Shown: piece after piece, positions 28,642 through 36,559 of the stretch
Numbering within the stretch: the stretch's first letter is position 1
Layout: each line of letters begins with the position of its first letter
Origin: Paracoccaceae bacterium
GTDB taxonomy: Bacteria > Pseudomonadota > Alphaproteobacteria > Rhodobacterales > Rhodobacteraceae
Reading direction: 5' to 3'
Length of the DNA stretch: 53,217 nt
Assembly (NCBI GenBank): GCA_947476475.1
Contig: CANJQT010000011.1
Span: forward strand, 1-53,217
Translations under genes and position numbers: made by a program
The notes under the pieces: generated by a model
Told to the model about the DNA's origin: nothing
Seen by the model: only the letters and a program-made list of their open reading frames with translations
Database searches by the model: none

Positions 28642-28669
28642 TATATTACTTGCTTTGTTAAGTAATATA
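28642..28669. promoter_or_regulatory. HpaR operator candidate 1
   Basis: Perfect inverted repeat with 10-bp arms TATATTACTT / AAGTAATATA and an 8-bp spacer. It is AT-rich in a GC-rich genome and lies between the hpaF start and hpaR. A MarR-family dimer is expected to bind such a site. Confidence 0.75.
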
Positions 28670-28689
28670 CTTGTCTTGTCAAGTATATT
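28664..28689. promoter_or_regulatory. HpaR operator candidate 2
   Basis: Second perfect inverted repeat with 10-bp arms AATATACTTG / CAAGTATATT and a 6-bp spacer. Its left arm shares six bases with the right arm of the first palindrome, so two dimers would sit on nearly contiguous DNA. Confidence 0.75.
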
Positions 28690-28733
28690 CCTCCGGAGAA
28701 TAATGACTTTCGTCAGGCTAAGGGAACGATGGC

Positions 28734-29195
28734 ATGCAAAAGAACATGGACAACGCCGCGTTGCGACAAACCCGGCGATCCTTGCCTATCGCTTTGTTGC
28801 GGGCGCGCGAAAAAGTCATGAGCCCGATCCGGGACATGTTGGCAGCATCGGGCGTGAACGAGCAGAAGTGGCGGGTCCTACGGGTTCTGAGCGAGAGTGG
28901 AGCCATGGATCTGACGCGCCTGGCCAATGAGGCCTGCCTGCTCTTGTCCTCATTGCACCGGATGATCGGCCCGTTGGTGGATGACGGCCTGATCCGGCGC
29001 AGCCCACCAAGCAACGACCGCCGAAAAGTCGTGGTCAGTGTAACGGAAAAGGGAGAAGCCTTGATCCGCCAACATTCGGCAGAAAGCGCTCAGATCTTCG
29101 CCCGGATCGAGAAGGGATTCGGTCGAGACCGGCTGGAAGTGTTGCTGGACCTGCTTGAGGAATTGCAGGAGGTGGACTTGCGAACCGGTCGCTGA
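28734..29195 (+). CDS. hpaR: MarR-family regulator of homoprotocatechuate degradation
   Basis: 153 residues. The N-terminal RRSLPIALLRAREKVMSPIR and NEQKWRVLRVLSESG are the HpaR subgroup pattern. The winged helix continues with LANEACLLLSSLHRMIGPLVDDGLI and the wing RRSPPSNDRRKVVVS. HpaR represses the hpa operon and is released by pathway aromatics (family knowledge). It is divergent from hpaF across two perfect palindromes, so it probably controls both directions. The ATG at 28734 is chosen because GGGA precedes it; the ATG at 28746 lacks a ribosome site. Confidence 0.92.
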   Translation: MQKNMDNAALRQTRRSLPIALLRAREKVMSPIRDMLAASGVNEQKWRVLRVLSESGAMDLTRLANEACLLLSSLHRMIGPLVDDGLIRRSPPSNDRRKVVVSVTEKGEALIRQHSAESAQIFARIEKGFGRDRLEVLLDLLEELQEVDLRTGR

Positions 29196-29267
29196 TCGCA
29201 TTTGCCACCTGGCAACTGCGAGATTGGGCGGGAAGTCAACTGCCCTGCGCCAAAAGGTCCGATCAGA

Positions 29268-29532
29268 TCAGCCCCACTTCATCTCGCACTTGGCGACTTT
29301 CGAGCCGATCTCGAGCGCTACGCCCGAAAGATCGGTTGCTGCATCCGGGGCCATGTGGCCGGCCACGACGACCGCCGAATTGCGGGCAGAGATTGCGTTC
29401 AGTTTGGCGAACCAAGCGGCGCGGATCTCGGGCGTCCGCGTGCCGGTGGTGCAGACATGGACGCTCTGGAACACAAGCACGCCGCCCACCACTGGCCAGC
29501 AGCGAGGGAACCCAGAGATAGCGGCGGTTCAC
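29268..29532 (-). pseudogene. C-terminal remnant of an MBL-fold hydrolase, frameshifted
   Basis: Two frames together resemble the C-terminal part of a metallo-beta-lactamase-fold protein. VNRRYLWVPSLLA is read in one frame. VVGGVLVFQSVHV and then RNSAVVVAGHMAPDAATDLS are read in the next. The usual HVWTADT motif is degraded to HVCTTGT. No start, zinc-binding HxHxDH segment or complete domain exists nearby, and a stop lies just upstream. The rest of 29196-29689 shows no other recognisable gene. Confidence 0.65.
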
Positions 29533-29689
29533 CCTTGATATGGCGGGCCTCTATCTCTTTGTCACCAGACCGTCGATTCACTGCTGCGGGCTGCAAGAAA
29601 ACGCTGGTCGCGGCCCGCCGAAGGCGACCGGCCAAGGTCTTTTCTGCCTTGCACGATTTCCGCTGAACGTTTAAACGCACCGTTGGTGT

Positions 29690-29765
<76 letters not shown>

Positions 29766-29826
29766 CAATCACCAAATCTGGCGTATCAGACCGTCGCCGT
29801 TGCAACGACTGTCAGCTTCCGGCACA

Positions 29827-29877
29827 CGAGATGCCGTAAAGGGACCGGCGTCGCGACCCGCCCGCTACGGCATCTCG
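29827..29877. repeat. Long inverted repeat downstream of tRNA-Thr
   Basis: Perfect 12-bp arms CGAGATGCCGTA / TACGGCATCTCG separated by 27 nt. It lies in the 324-nt stretch (29766-30089) between the tRNA and the SDR gene, where I see no convincing gene. It could be an RNA hairpin or the remains of an insertion. Confidence 0.6.
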
Positions 29878-29938
29878 TCGCATAGCGCGGCAGAAGGCCC
29901 TTTTTCGGCGACCGAGCCTTGATTGACTCGGCGCAGCT

Positions 29939-29952
29939 TCTTCGGCCGAAGA
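29939..29952. repeat. 14-bp perfect palindrome
   Basis: TCTTCGGCCGAAGA, self-complementary, in the same gene-free stretch. It is flanked by imperfectly paired GCCCTTTTT (29898 on) and AGAAAGGGC. It may be an operator or part of a larger stem. Confidence 0.5.
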
Positions 29953-30089
29953 TTAAGAAAGGGCTTTCGTGGTTGTCGTTACCGTGGCATGCTGACGGGT
30001 TCATACGTGCGTGCTATTGGGTCGGACAACGGTTTTTTGCAGCAGCACGTCATGCAAGCCGATGAAGTTGATGTCGCCCTGCTTCAAGG

Positions 30090-30812
30090 TCAGAAAAGTG
30101 ATTGAAATAACCGCAGCGGCAGGAAGCGGCCAATGGTGAACAGCCAGGCGAATGGCGCTGGGAAGGTCGCGCAAAACCGGGTGCTGAGCATCAAGCGCAA
30201 AACACGCAACGCTGCGGCTTCCGGACTCATTAATTGCGGCATGCGGAACCGGTTCTTGGCTGTAAGGCGAGTCGCAATATACCCCGGATTGGCCAGTTGT
30301 ACCCGCACGCCGCTGCCGCGAAGGTCAACCCTAAGGTTTTCCGCAAGATGCATCAGCGCAGCCTTACTTGAGCCATAGCCGATCGCACCGGGAAGGCCGC
30401 GAAACCCAGCCAGCGATCCTATGAGCACGATATGCCCCGCCTTTCGCGCAACGAAAACGGGCACCAGATGCGACAACAGCCTTAGTGCGCCGATGTAATT
30501 GGCGTCTGCCATCGCCTCGGCCTGACCTGGTTGCCAGTCAAGTGCACTCATCGGGTCATAAAGCCCGGCGCAGTAGATCACACCATCAACCTCGCCAGCC
30601 AACGCTACGGCTTGCGTGACCGAGGCTGAATCAGTCACATCCATCACCACTGCCCGCAACTTGGGGTGGGAGGCGGAGAATGCCCTGAGCTTGGTGAGGT
30701 CGCGTGCCGAAACCACCACGCTCGCACCTTCCACCACCAGACAGGCGGCCAGCGCGCGCCCCAAGCCTTCACTTGCGCCAACGACCCAATAGGTCTTTCC
30801 TGCCAGCATCAT
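30090..30812 (-). CDS. Short-chain dehydrogenase/reductase
   Basis: 240 residues. The N-terminal VVGASEGLGRALA is the NAD(P)-binding glycine motif. A YGSSKAALM segment supplies the catalytic Tyr and Lys (YxxxK), with the Ser in LIGSLAGFRG. The C-terminal tail has a hydrophobic stretch (FAWLFTIGRFLPLRLF) that may touch the membrane. It is the last gene of the RpoE-linked operon and overlaps the DUF3833 gene by 4 nt. The corresponding R. sphaeroides operon also ends in an SDR as I recall; the substrate, possibly lipid-derived, is unknown. Confidence 0.85.
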   Translation of the reverse strand: MMLAGKTYWVVGASEGLGRALAACLVVEGASVVVSARDLTKLRAFSASHPKLRAVVMDVTDSASVTQAVALAGEVDGVIYCAGLYDPMSALDWQPGQAEAMADANYIGALRLLSHLVPVFVARKAGHIVLIGSLAGFRGLPGAIGYGSSKAALMHLAENLRVDLRGSGVRVQLANPGYIATRLTAKNRFRMPQLMSPEAAALRVLRLMLSTRFCATFPAPFAWLFTIGRFLPLRLFQSLF

Positions 30813-31360
30813 TGCACCGCTGGACGCATAGTGGCAATCAGCTCAGCGACCTTCACCCCGAATTTGCGCATCTCGGATTTGTTCATGATCGCCCCATTCG
30901 GCATCAGATAAAGCCAATCCGTCACGTCGAGCACATGGCCGCCGGCATCGTCCGGGAGCTTGATGCGATAGCTTAACTGCACAGTCGCCCCGCGTTGCCG
31001 GCCCTGCGCCAAACCCACGATATCAGGCGCGGTGGCCGTGAAGTTGCCGTCCTTCTCCATCTTCAGCGTCCAAAGTCGTTGCTGACTTGTGCCGTCGGCA
31101 TAGGTAAAATCCTCGCTGAGCGTCCCGCTGTCGCCTTGCCATTGCCCCTCCATCCGAGCCACAAAGCGGGAGGCCATCACGCCGGAAGGGCCAAAGATCA
31201 CGCCTTCTGAAACGATGGGGCCATTCAGCACGCGACGGACGTCGAACACAGGCTCTGTGGTGGCGTAAGTCTGCGGATCTTGGGCCGCAAAGCTGAAGAA
31301 CAACCGTTGCGCCAACAAGCCCAGAAGAGCAACCAGCGAGATCAGGAAGAGGAGTTTCAT
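30809..31360 (-). CDS. DUF3833-family lipocalin-like protein
   Basis: 183 residues with an N-terminal membrane anchor or signal (LLFLISLVALLGLLA). The rest has the DUF3833 pattern (FDVRRVLNGPIVSEGVIFGP; FTYADGTSQQRLWTLK; VLDVTDWLYLMPNGAIMNKS). It is probably exported or anchored on the outer face of the inner membrane. The function is unknown; lipocalin-like folds often hold lipids. It is coupled by 4-nt overlaps to the MFS carrier upstream and the SDR downstream, pointing to one lipid-linked task. Confidence 0.85.
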   Translation of the reverse strand: MKLLFLISLVALLGLLAQRLFFSFAAQDPQTYATTEPVFDVRRVLNGPIVSEGVIFGPSGVMASRFVARMEGQWQGDSGTLSEDFTYADGTSQQRLWTLKMEKDGNFTATAPDIVGLAQGRQRGATVQLSYRIKLPDDAGGHVLDVTDWLYLMPNGAIMNKSEMRKFGVKVAELIATMRPAVQ

Positions 31361-32616
31361 ATCGCGTCAGCCTTTCGCGGTAAGGCAATCACCAATGCGA
31401 TTGCCAGCGTTTTCAACAAACAGGGAAGAATGGCGTAGCTGGCATTCAATACCGCAATTGCCTGCGGGGAGTTCGGCCCACCCGGCACATAACCCACCCA
31501 ACCCAGAACGGGCAGCAGGGTGGCGGCGGCCAAGGCTAGGGCCATTTTGTTGGTGAATGACCAAAGCCCGAAACCCATTCCTGCAGGCAGATTTGCCGTA
31601 GCCAACATGGAAGCAAACAGTCCGGGAAGTATCACCATGTCCGCGCCAAGCGTCAGGCCGGATAGCGCCGAAATAGCCGCAAAGCCTAGGGCTTCTCCCT
31701 CGGGCAGGGCAGCCGCTCCTGCAAAGGCAGCAATCGAAAGACACATGCTGGGAATCAAAACCTTGACCGGTCCATACCGCGCTACAAGTCGCCACCAGAA
31801 AGGCGCGCTTATCCCTGCAGTCAGAAAAAACAGCACAAGAATGCCACCCGACCACTTGGCCAGACCAAGGCGGTCTTCGACGAAGAACAGAAACAGGCTG
31901 GACGTTATGGCAACGGGCAGGGTGTTGATCAACCCAAGTGCCAACAGCCTTCCGCCACCCGCATTCAGGAAATCTCTTATCGAAAAGCGCGGTGGTGCGG
32001 CGGGCTTTATAATCCATAGCCCCGTAGTCAACCAGCAAACCAACGCTCCGCCTGCTGCCAGAATTGCGCCAAATCCCGCATACCCCGCACGTTCTCCAAA
32101 AGCCCAGATCAGCAGCGAAGGCGCAGCACTTGCGACCACAATTCCGGCAAGGGTCGCTGCCTCTCGATATCCGGCCAACCGATAGTGATCTGTCGGCGCG
32201 CCTGTTTCTGCAATCGCAACGCCTTGGGCGTAAAACAGAATGCTGGCAAGACTATAGGACGTGAAAAGTAGGATCAGCGCTGCCACCAAGCCAGGCATTC
32301 CTGGCTGCAAACTGAAGACAGATGCAAACCCCGCCGACATTCCCAACAGCGCCAGCGCCGCAATCACACGACGATGGTCGCGAAAACGGTCGATCAGCAG
32401 GCCCAAAGCTGGATCTTGCACAAAATCAAGCACACGCAAACCAATCAGCAATATGCCGATACTTGAAAGGCTCATGCCCATAGATGCCGCAAAATGCGGC
32501 AGTTGCACATAAAGCGGCAACCCGGCAGCCGCCAGAAACCCCGAGAAAAGCATGACTGGCCTGGTCACCCCCGGTTTTGGCATGCTCACCCCGGCGCTGG
32601 CGGCTACGTTACGCAT
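31357..32616 (-). CDS. MFS carrier, GPH (melibiose-like) type
   Basis: 419 residues with about twelve membrane helices. The loop FVQDPALGLLIDRFRDHRR after helix 2 is the GPH/MFS motif. The second half (GLINTLPVAITSSLFLFFVEDRLGL; GLTLGADMVILPGLFASM) also matches the sugar:cation symporter-like group. In this operon it may move or flip a lipid-related molecule rather than sugar (inference). It overlaps the methyltransferase gene by 8 nt and the DUF3833 gene by 4 nt. Confidence 0.85.
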   Translation of the reverse strand: MRNVAASAGVSMPKPGVTRPVMLFSGFLAAAGLPLYVQLPHFAASMGMSLSSIGILLIGLRVLDFVQDPALGLLIDRFRDHRRVIAALALLGMSAGFASVFSLQPGMPGLVAALILLFTSYSLASILFYAQGVAIAETGAPTDHYRLAGYREAATLAGIVVASAAPSLLIWAFGERAGYAGFGAILAAGGALVCWLTTGLWIIKPAAPPRFSIRDFLNAGGGRLLALGLINTLPVAITSSLFLFFVEDRLGLAKWSGGILVLFFLTAGISAPFWWRLVARYGPVKVLIPSMCLSIAAFAGAAALPEGEALGFAAISALSGLTLGADMVILPGLFASMLATANLPAGMGFGLWSFTNKMALALAAATLLPVLGWVGYVPGGPNSPQAIAVLNASYAILPCLLKTLAIALVIALPRKADAI

Positions 32617-33769
32617 GTGTCAATTCAATTTGGACGACATCGGTGTGACCTTCAGCGAAGCTTGCTGCACAAGCTGCCAAATAGTAGCGCCAACCGCGCA
32701 TGAACGCCTCGCTATAGCCGATTTTGCGGATACGGCCGTGCTGCACGGCCATCCGCTGACCCCACATCCGGCAAGTCTGGGCATAGTCCTGCCCGAAGGC
32801 GAAACTGTCCTGTACCTTCAAGCCCGCGCGCTGGGCCTGATTGGAAATAATGCTGTTTGAAAGCAGCATGCCTCCTGGGAAAGTGTAGTGCCGGATGAAA
32901 TCGGACGATCTTCGATAGGTTGGAAAATAGTCATCCGGCACGGTAATCACCTGCAGCAACGCGCGCCCGCCCGGTTTCAGCCGATCCCGCAGGGTCGTGA
33001 AGTAAGTCGGCCAATAGGCCTCGCCCACCGCTTCGATCATCTCGATGGACACGATATTGTCGAACCGGCCCTGTGCTGTGCGATAGTCTTGAAGCAAGAT
33101 CTCGGCGCGACCGTCTAGCCGAGCATCGGCATAGCCCTTCTGGCTGGGTGAGATAGTAAGCCCGGTGACCCTGCGCCCTTCATTTGCAGCGCGCTCCGCA
33201 AAGGCACCCCAGCCGCAGCCGATTTCCAGGACCTGTTCGGCCTCGGTCAAGCGGCCAAGAATTCGATCATATTTTCGCCGCTGCGCGCGGACCAGGTCTG
33301 TGTCGCCGGGCGCGAACAAAGCCGAGGAGTAGCTCATCTCTTCGTCGAGCCAAAGCTGATAGAATTCATTGCCTACATCATAATGCGCCCGGATGTTTCT
33401 GGCTGATCCGCGCTTGGAGTTTGCGCGCAGCACGCCGTTGATCAGCCGAAACTTTAATCCCGCCCAGAACCCGGCAAACACATAGTTGCGAAGATGATCA
33501 AAGTTGCGCAGGGCCAATATGGTCAGGCTTTCGATTGACGGGCTTTCCCACAACCCCGCGACATAGGTCTCGCCCAAGCCAATATCGCCGCGCGCCATCG
33601 TCGCCGTCACCACCGCCCAATCGTGCAGCTCCAACTCAGCCTCTGGCAGGCCTGTGCCAAAGTCATGAACGTCGCCTTCCGGTGTGACAAGGCGCAAACT
33701 ACCATGTTGGATACCAGCGCAAGTATCAAGAAAGTCACGCTTTACGCGCTTGGTGAACATGGTTGTCAT
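32609..33769 (-). CDS. Cyclopropane-fatty-acyl-phospholipid synthase-type methyltransferase
   Basis: SAM-dependent methyltransferase acting on double bonds of phospholipid acyl chains. It has 386 residues from the ATG at 33769. The SAM site is VLEIGCGWGAFAERAA. The family blocks HYDVGNEFYQLWLDEEMSYS, MIEAVGEAYWPTYF and YRRSSDFIRHYTFPGGML are present. In R. sphaeroides a Cfa-type gene of the RpoE/ChrR regulon takes part in the singlet-oxygen response, and related enzymes make methylated/furan fatty acids. Whether this one cyclopropanates or only methylates cannot be told here. It overlaps the DUF1365 gene by 4 nt. Confidence 0.9.
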   Translation of the reverse strand: MTTMFTKRVKRDFLDTCAGIQHGSLRLVTPEGDVHDFGTGLPEAELELHDWAVVTATMARGDIGLGETYVAGLWESPSIESLTILALRNFDHLRNYVFAGFWAGLKFRLINGVLRANSKRGSARNIRAHYDVGNEFYQLWLDEEMSYSSALFAPGDTDLVRAQRRKYDRILGRLTEAEQVLEIGCGWGAFAERAANEGRRVTGLTISPSQKGYADARLDGRAEILLQDYRTAQGRFDNIVSIEMIEAVGEAYWPTYFTTLRDRLKPGGRALLQVITVPDDYFPTYRRSSDFIRHYTFPGGMLLSNSIISNQAQRAGLKVQDSFAFGQDYAQTCRMWGQRMAVQHGRIRKIGYSEAFMRGWRYYLAACAASFAEGHTDVVQIELTHA

Positions 33770-34515
33770 GGGCTTACCTCTTGGTCGGGGGCTGGGGGGC
33801 GATCGCGGTACTTTGCACCCTTGGCCCGAAGCAGGAATGCGTTCCAAATGATCAGCGCCATGGTGCGCAACGGTCCGAAAGGGCGGCGCAAACCAGCGCG
33901 CAGGATCGCCGCATTGCTTAACGGCGCCAATGTACCCGTCAGCGTGGCGTTCACGCCTTCGCCGCCATTCTTGTGGTTGATGCGGATCACGATTTGGGTT
34001 TCGGTTACTTTGAACTGAAAGTGGTAACCTCCTGCGATGTCCTGAAACGGCGAGACGTGAAATATCTTGTGGGCGAAGATCACATCCTGGGGGCCAATCG
34101 GCGCAAAACCTTCTAGATGGCAGACATAGCTGTGCCTTTCGCCAAAGGTATTGGTCACCTCAGCTATCACAGCACGCAAGCCGCCCTCAGCAGTCGCCAG
34201 CCAAAAGCTGACAGGGTTGAAGGCGTAACCCAGAAACCGCGCCTGGGTCAGTAACCGCAGGTCAAATGCTGCCAAACCGCGCGCCACCAGCAACTCACGC
34301 GCCCAGGCCGCACCACGTCCTTGACCGGGCGGCCCGCCATGATCACGGTCGTGCACCGAAGTCAGGTTCAGCCGGTTGCGCGAAAACAGAAGCGGGCCAG
34401 CGGCAACCTCGGGGTCGATCAGCACCATGTCGACTCGATAGCTGAAACTATGGTTAAGCCCGCCGTGCCGGACATGTGTTGTACGGGCGGCCATGGATTG
34501 CGGTGCTGCGTTCAC
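33766..34515 (-). CDS. DUF1365-family protein
   Basis: 249 residues without a signal peptide. The motifs HVRHGGLNHSFSYRVDMVLID, LTQARFLGYAFNPVSFWLA and AEVTNTFGERHSYV are the DUF1365 hallmark. The biochemical function is unknown. The family nearly always sits between an FAD-dependent desaturase-like oxidoreductase and a Cfa-type methyltransferase, as here, so it probably assists in acyl-chain modification. In R. sphaeroides a protein of this operon is reported to influence ChrR turnover under singlet oxygen (from memory). 4-nt overlaps on both sides. Confidence 0.9.
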   Translation of the reverse strand: MNAAPQSMAARTTHVRHGGLNHSFSYRVDMVLIDPEVAAGPLLFSRNRLNLTSVHDRDHGGPPGQGRGAAWARELLVARGLAAFDLRLLTQARFLGYAFNPVSFWLATAEGGLRAVIAEVTNTFGERHSYVCHLEGFAPIGPQDVIFAHKIFHVSPFQDIAGGYHFQFKVTETQIVIRINHKNGGEGVNATLTGTLAPLSNAAILRAGLRRPFGPLRTMALIIWNAFLLRAKGAKYRDRPPAPDQEVSP

Positions 34516-35792
34516 GCCAACACCGGGTCAAGCTGGCGGGCCACACGCACAGCACTTGCAAAGCCATCCTCATGGAACCCATGCCGCATATATGCGCCGG
34601 TAAACCAGGTGCTGTTCCGCCCCTGAATCCGCGCCAGATCCTTCTGCGCGGCCAAAGCCTTTCCGTCAAATACGGGGTGTCGAAAGTTGTTCTCGTCATA
34701 GATCAGATCCTCAGCGATCGACGCGTCAGGGTTCAGCGACAGATAGAGCGGATCGCTTTGAGGGATGTTCTGCAAGCGGTTCATCCAATATGTCACCCCC
34801 ACCTTCGCGTTTGTCGCGTTGCCGTCTGACATGTAATTCCATGCTGACCAGCAGCGTTTGCGCCGGGGCATCTGCGTCGAATCCCGGTGTAGCACCGCGC
34901 GGTTGTCCTGATAACGGATTGCTGACAACGCTTCCCTTTCGGCAGGAGAGGGGTCTTGCAGTAGCCGCAAGGCCAAGTCGGAATGGCAGGCAAAAACTAC
35001 CTGATCAAAGCGCTCAACCGTGGCTCCTTCCGCCTTTATCAGTACACTACCCGCCAGGCGCGTAACCGCCTGAACTGGCGTAGCTGGCCGCAGATCCACG
35101 CGGCGTCGTCGCAAGTCCTGCTCAAGCCGATGTACATATTGAATGCTGCCACCCTCGACCGTCCACCACTGATGCTGACCCTTTGTGCTCATCAAGGCGT
35201 GGTTGCTGAAAAACCGCAAAAGGCTTCGGGCTGGGAAGGAATTGACCTCATTGGGCGGCGTGGACCAGATCGCGCCGCAGATCGGCAACAGATAGTAGCG
35301 ACTGAACCAATCCCCCAAGCCCAACTCCCGTACAAGTTCAGCCGTGGTCATGTCATCTGTTTTGACCGCCGCCTGTGAATGACGATTGAACCGGTCGATG
35401 TCTCGCAGCATCCGCAGGAACTGTGGTCGTGCGATGTTGCGGCGCTGGCCAAAAATTCCGCCCAAGTCGCGCAATGCATATTCCACCGCGCCGCCGTTGA
35501 TGGAGGCCCCAAAGCTCATGTCGCTTTTCATTACCGGCACATCAAGATCGGCAAACATCCGGGTAAGATGCGGATAATTGGCATAATTGAAAACGATGAA
35601 CCCGGTATCCACCGGCTGATCACCATGCAAACCCGCCGTCACCGTGCGGGCATGGCCGCCCAGCCGGGGATCTGCCTCGAAAAGTGTCACTTTGTACTGC
35701 GGCGACAAGAGGCGAGCAGCTGCCATACCTGAAATACCGGCGCCGACTATGGCGATATTCTGACGAAAGGCGACAGGGGCATCGAAGGACAT
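34512..35792 (-). CDS. FAD-dependent amine-oxidase/desaturase-like oxidoreductase
   Basis: 426 residues. The N-terminal IAIVGAGISGMAAARLL and the following FEADPRLGGHART form the FAD-binding Rossmann fold. Further blocks are DTGFIVFNYANYPHL, WWTVEGGSIQYVHRLEQDL and NSTWFTGAYMRHGFHEDGF. It is probably the desaturase/oxidase of an unusual-fatty-acid pathway; furan fatty acid synthesis in R. sphaeroides uses such an enzyme, but I cannot assign the exact step. It is the first gene of a six-gene operon and has GGAG five bases before the ATG. An RpoE-type promoter lies 25-54 bases upstream. Confidence 0.85.
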   Translation of the reverse strand: MSFDAPVAFRQNIAIVGAGISGMAAARLLSPQYKVTLFEADPRLGGHARTVTAGLHGDQPVDTGFIVFNYANYPHLTRMFADLDVPVMKSDMSFGASINGGAVEYALRDLGGIFGQRRNIARPQFLRMLRDIDRFNRHSQAAVKTDDMTTAELVRELGLGDWFSRYYLLPICGAIWSTPPNEVNSFPARSLLRFFSNHALMSTKGQHQWWTVEGGSIQYVHRLEQDLRRRRVDLRPATPVQAVTRLAGSVLIKAEGATVERFDQVVFACHSDLALRLLQDPSPAEREALSAIRYQDNRAVLHRDSTQMPRRKRCWSAWNYMSDGNATNAKVGVTYWMNRLQNIPQSDPLYLSLNPDASIAEDLIYDENNFRHPVFDGKALAAQKDLARIQGRNSTWFTGAYMRHGFHEDGFASAVRVARQLDPVLA

Positions 35793-35816
35793 GCAGGCTC
35801 CAAGGTTTCTTCTCTG

Positions 35817-35846
35817 AGATTACGGGCGGAAATCGGGTCTGGATCA
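35817..35846 (-). promoter_or_regulatory. RpoE-type promoter for the fatty-acid operon
   Basis: On the minus strand, TGATCC (35846-35841), an 18-bp spacer and TAATCT (35822-35817). TGATCC is the -35 element known for R. sphaeroides RpoE. It ends 24 bases before the oxidoreductase ATG. Confidence 0.75.
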
Positions 35847-35855
35847 AAAAAAAAG

Positions 35856-35885
35856 TGATCCGGATTTATCGCCGCTGCGTAGGCA
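35856..35885 (+). promoter_or_regulatory. RpoE-type autoregulatory promoter for rpoE-chrR
   Basis: TGATCC (35856-35861), an 18-bp spacer and TAGGCA (35880-35885). Its -35 is a mirror copy of the leftward promoter's -35, with a 9-bp A-rich spacer between them. The leader to the rpoE start is about 110 nt. Confidence 0.65.
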
Positions 35886-35994
35886 GTACATGTTGACACA
35901 AGAATGCATATCCAATGTTCTGACCCTGTCGGTCGCCGCCCTTCTGCAAGGCCGCGTGTCGGGGATGAATCTTGCGTCATACAAGGGAGCAGAC

Positions 35995-36558
35995 GTGACA
36001 GACCGATTGCCGCGCCCGCTGTCGCAGCAAACCACCTGGCTTCTGGACGTCCGCGACAATCGCAACAGGGCAGCCTTTGCGCAACTGTTCGATTTCTATG
36101 CTCCACGCCTGAAGGGGATGCTGCTGCGTGCAGGACTGCAGTCGGGTCAGGCCGAAGACGTGGTTCAAGAGGTGATGTTGGCGATTTGGCGCAAAGCGGA
36201 TCAATTCGATCCCGCCCGCGCACAGGCTTCGGCTTGGATCTATCGTATCGCCCGCAATCGACAGATCGACATGATCAGGCTCGAAAATCGGCCCCTGCCG
36301 GACGAACTTGTGGCAGCAGAAGAAGAAAGCATCGACGACGCGGCCCAAGTACTGGCGTTGGACCAGGAAGGCACTCAACTTCGCGCAGCCCTGATCCGAC
36401 TTGCCCCCGAACAGCGTACTGTGATCGAACAGGCCTATATGGGCGAACTGTCGCACAGTGAAATCACCGCTCAGACCGGGCTGCCATTAGGCACCATCAA
36501 ATCACGCATTCGGCTGGCTCTGGACCGGTTGCGGCACGACTTGAGAGACTTGCGCTGA
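35995..36558 (+). CDS. rpoE: ECF sigma factor RpoE (singlet-oxygen response)
   Basis: Alternative sigma factor of the ECF11 type, released from ChrR by singlet oxygen. It has 187 residues from a GTG start that has GGGAG five bases upstream, where the family N-terminus TDRLPRPLSQQT begins. The frame is open further up to 35890, with an ATG at 35965 as an alternative. Region 2 is FDFYAPRLKGMLLRAG...AEDVVQEVMLAIWRKA with ARNRQIDMIR. Region 4 is LAPEQRTVIEQAYMGELSHSE and LPLGTIKSRIRLAL. chrR starts one base after its stop. Confidence 0.94.
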   Translation: MTDRLPRPLSQQTTWLLDVRDNRNRAAFAQLFDFYAPRLKGMLLRAGLQSGQAEDVVQEVMLAIWRKADQFDPARAQASAWIYRIARNRQIDMIRLENRPLPDELVAAEEESIDDAAQVLALDQEGTQLRAALIRLAPEQRTVIEQAYMGELSHSEITAQTGLPLGTIKSRIRLALDRLRHDLRDLR

Positions 36559-36559
36559 C

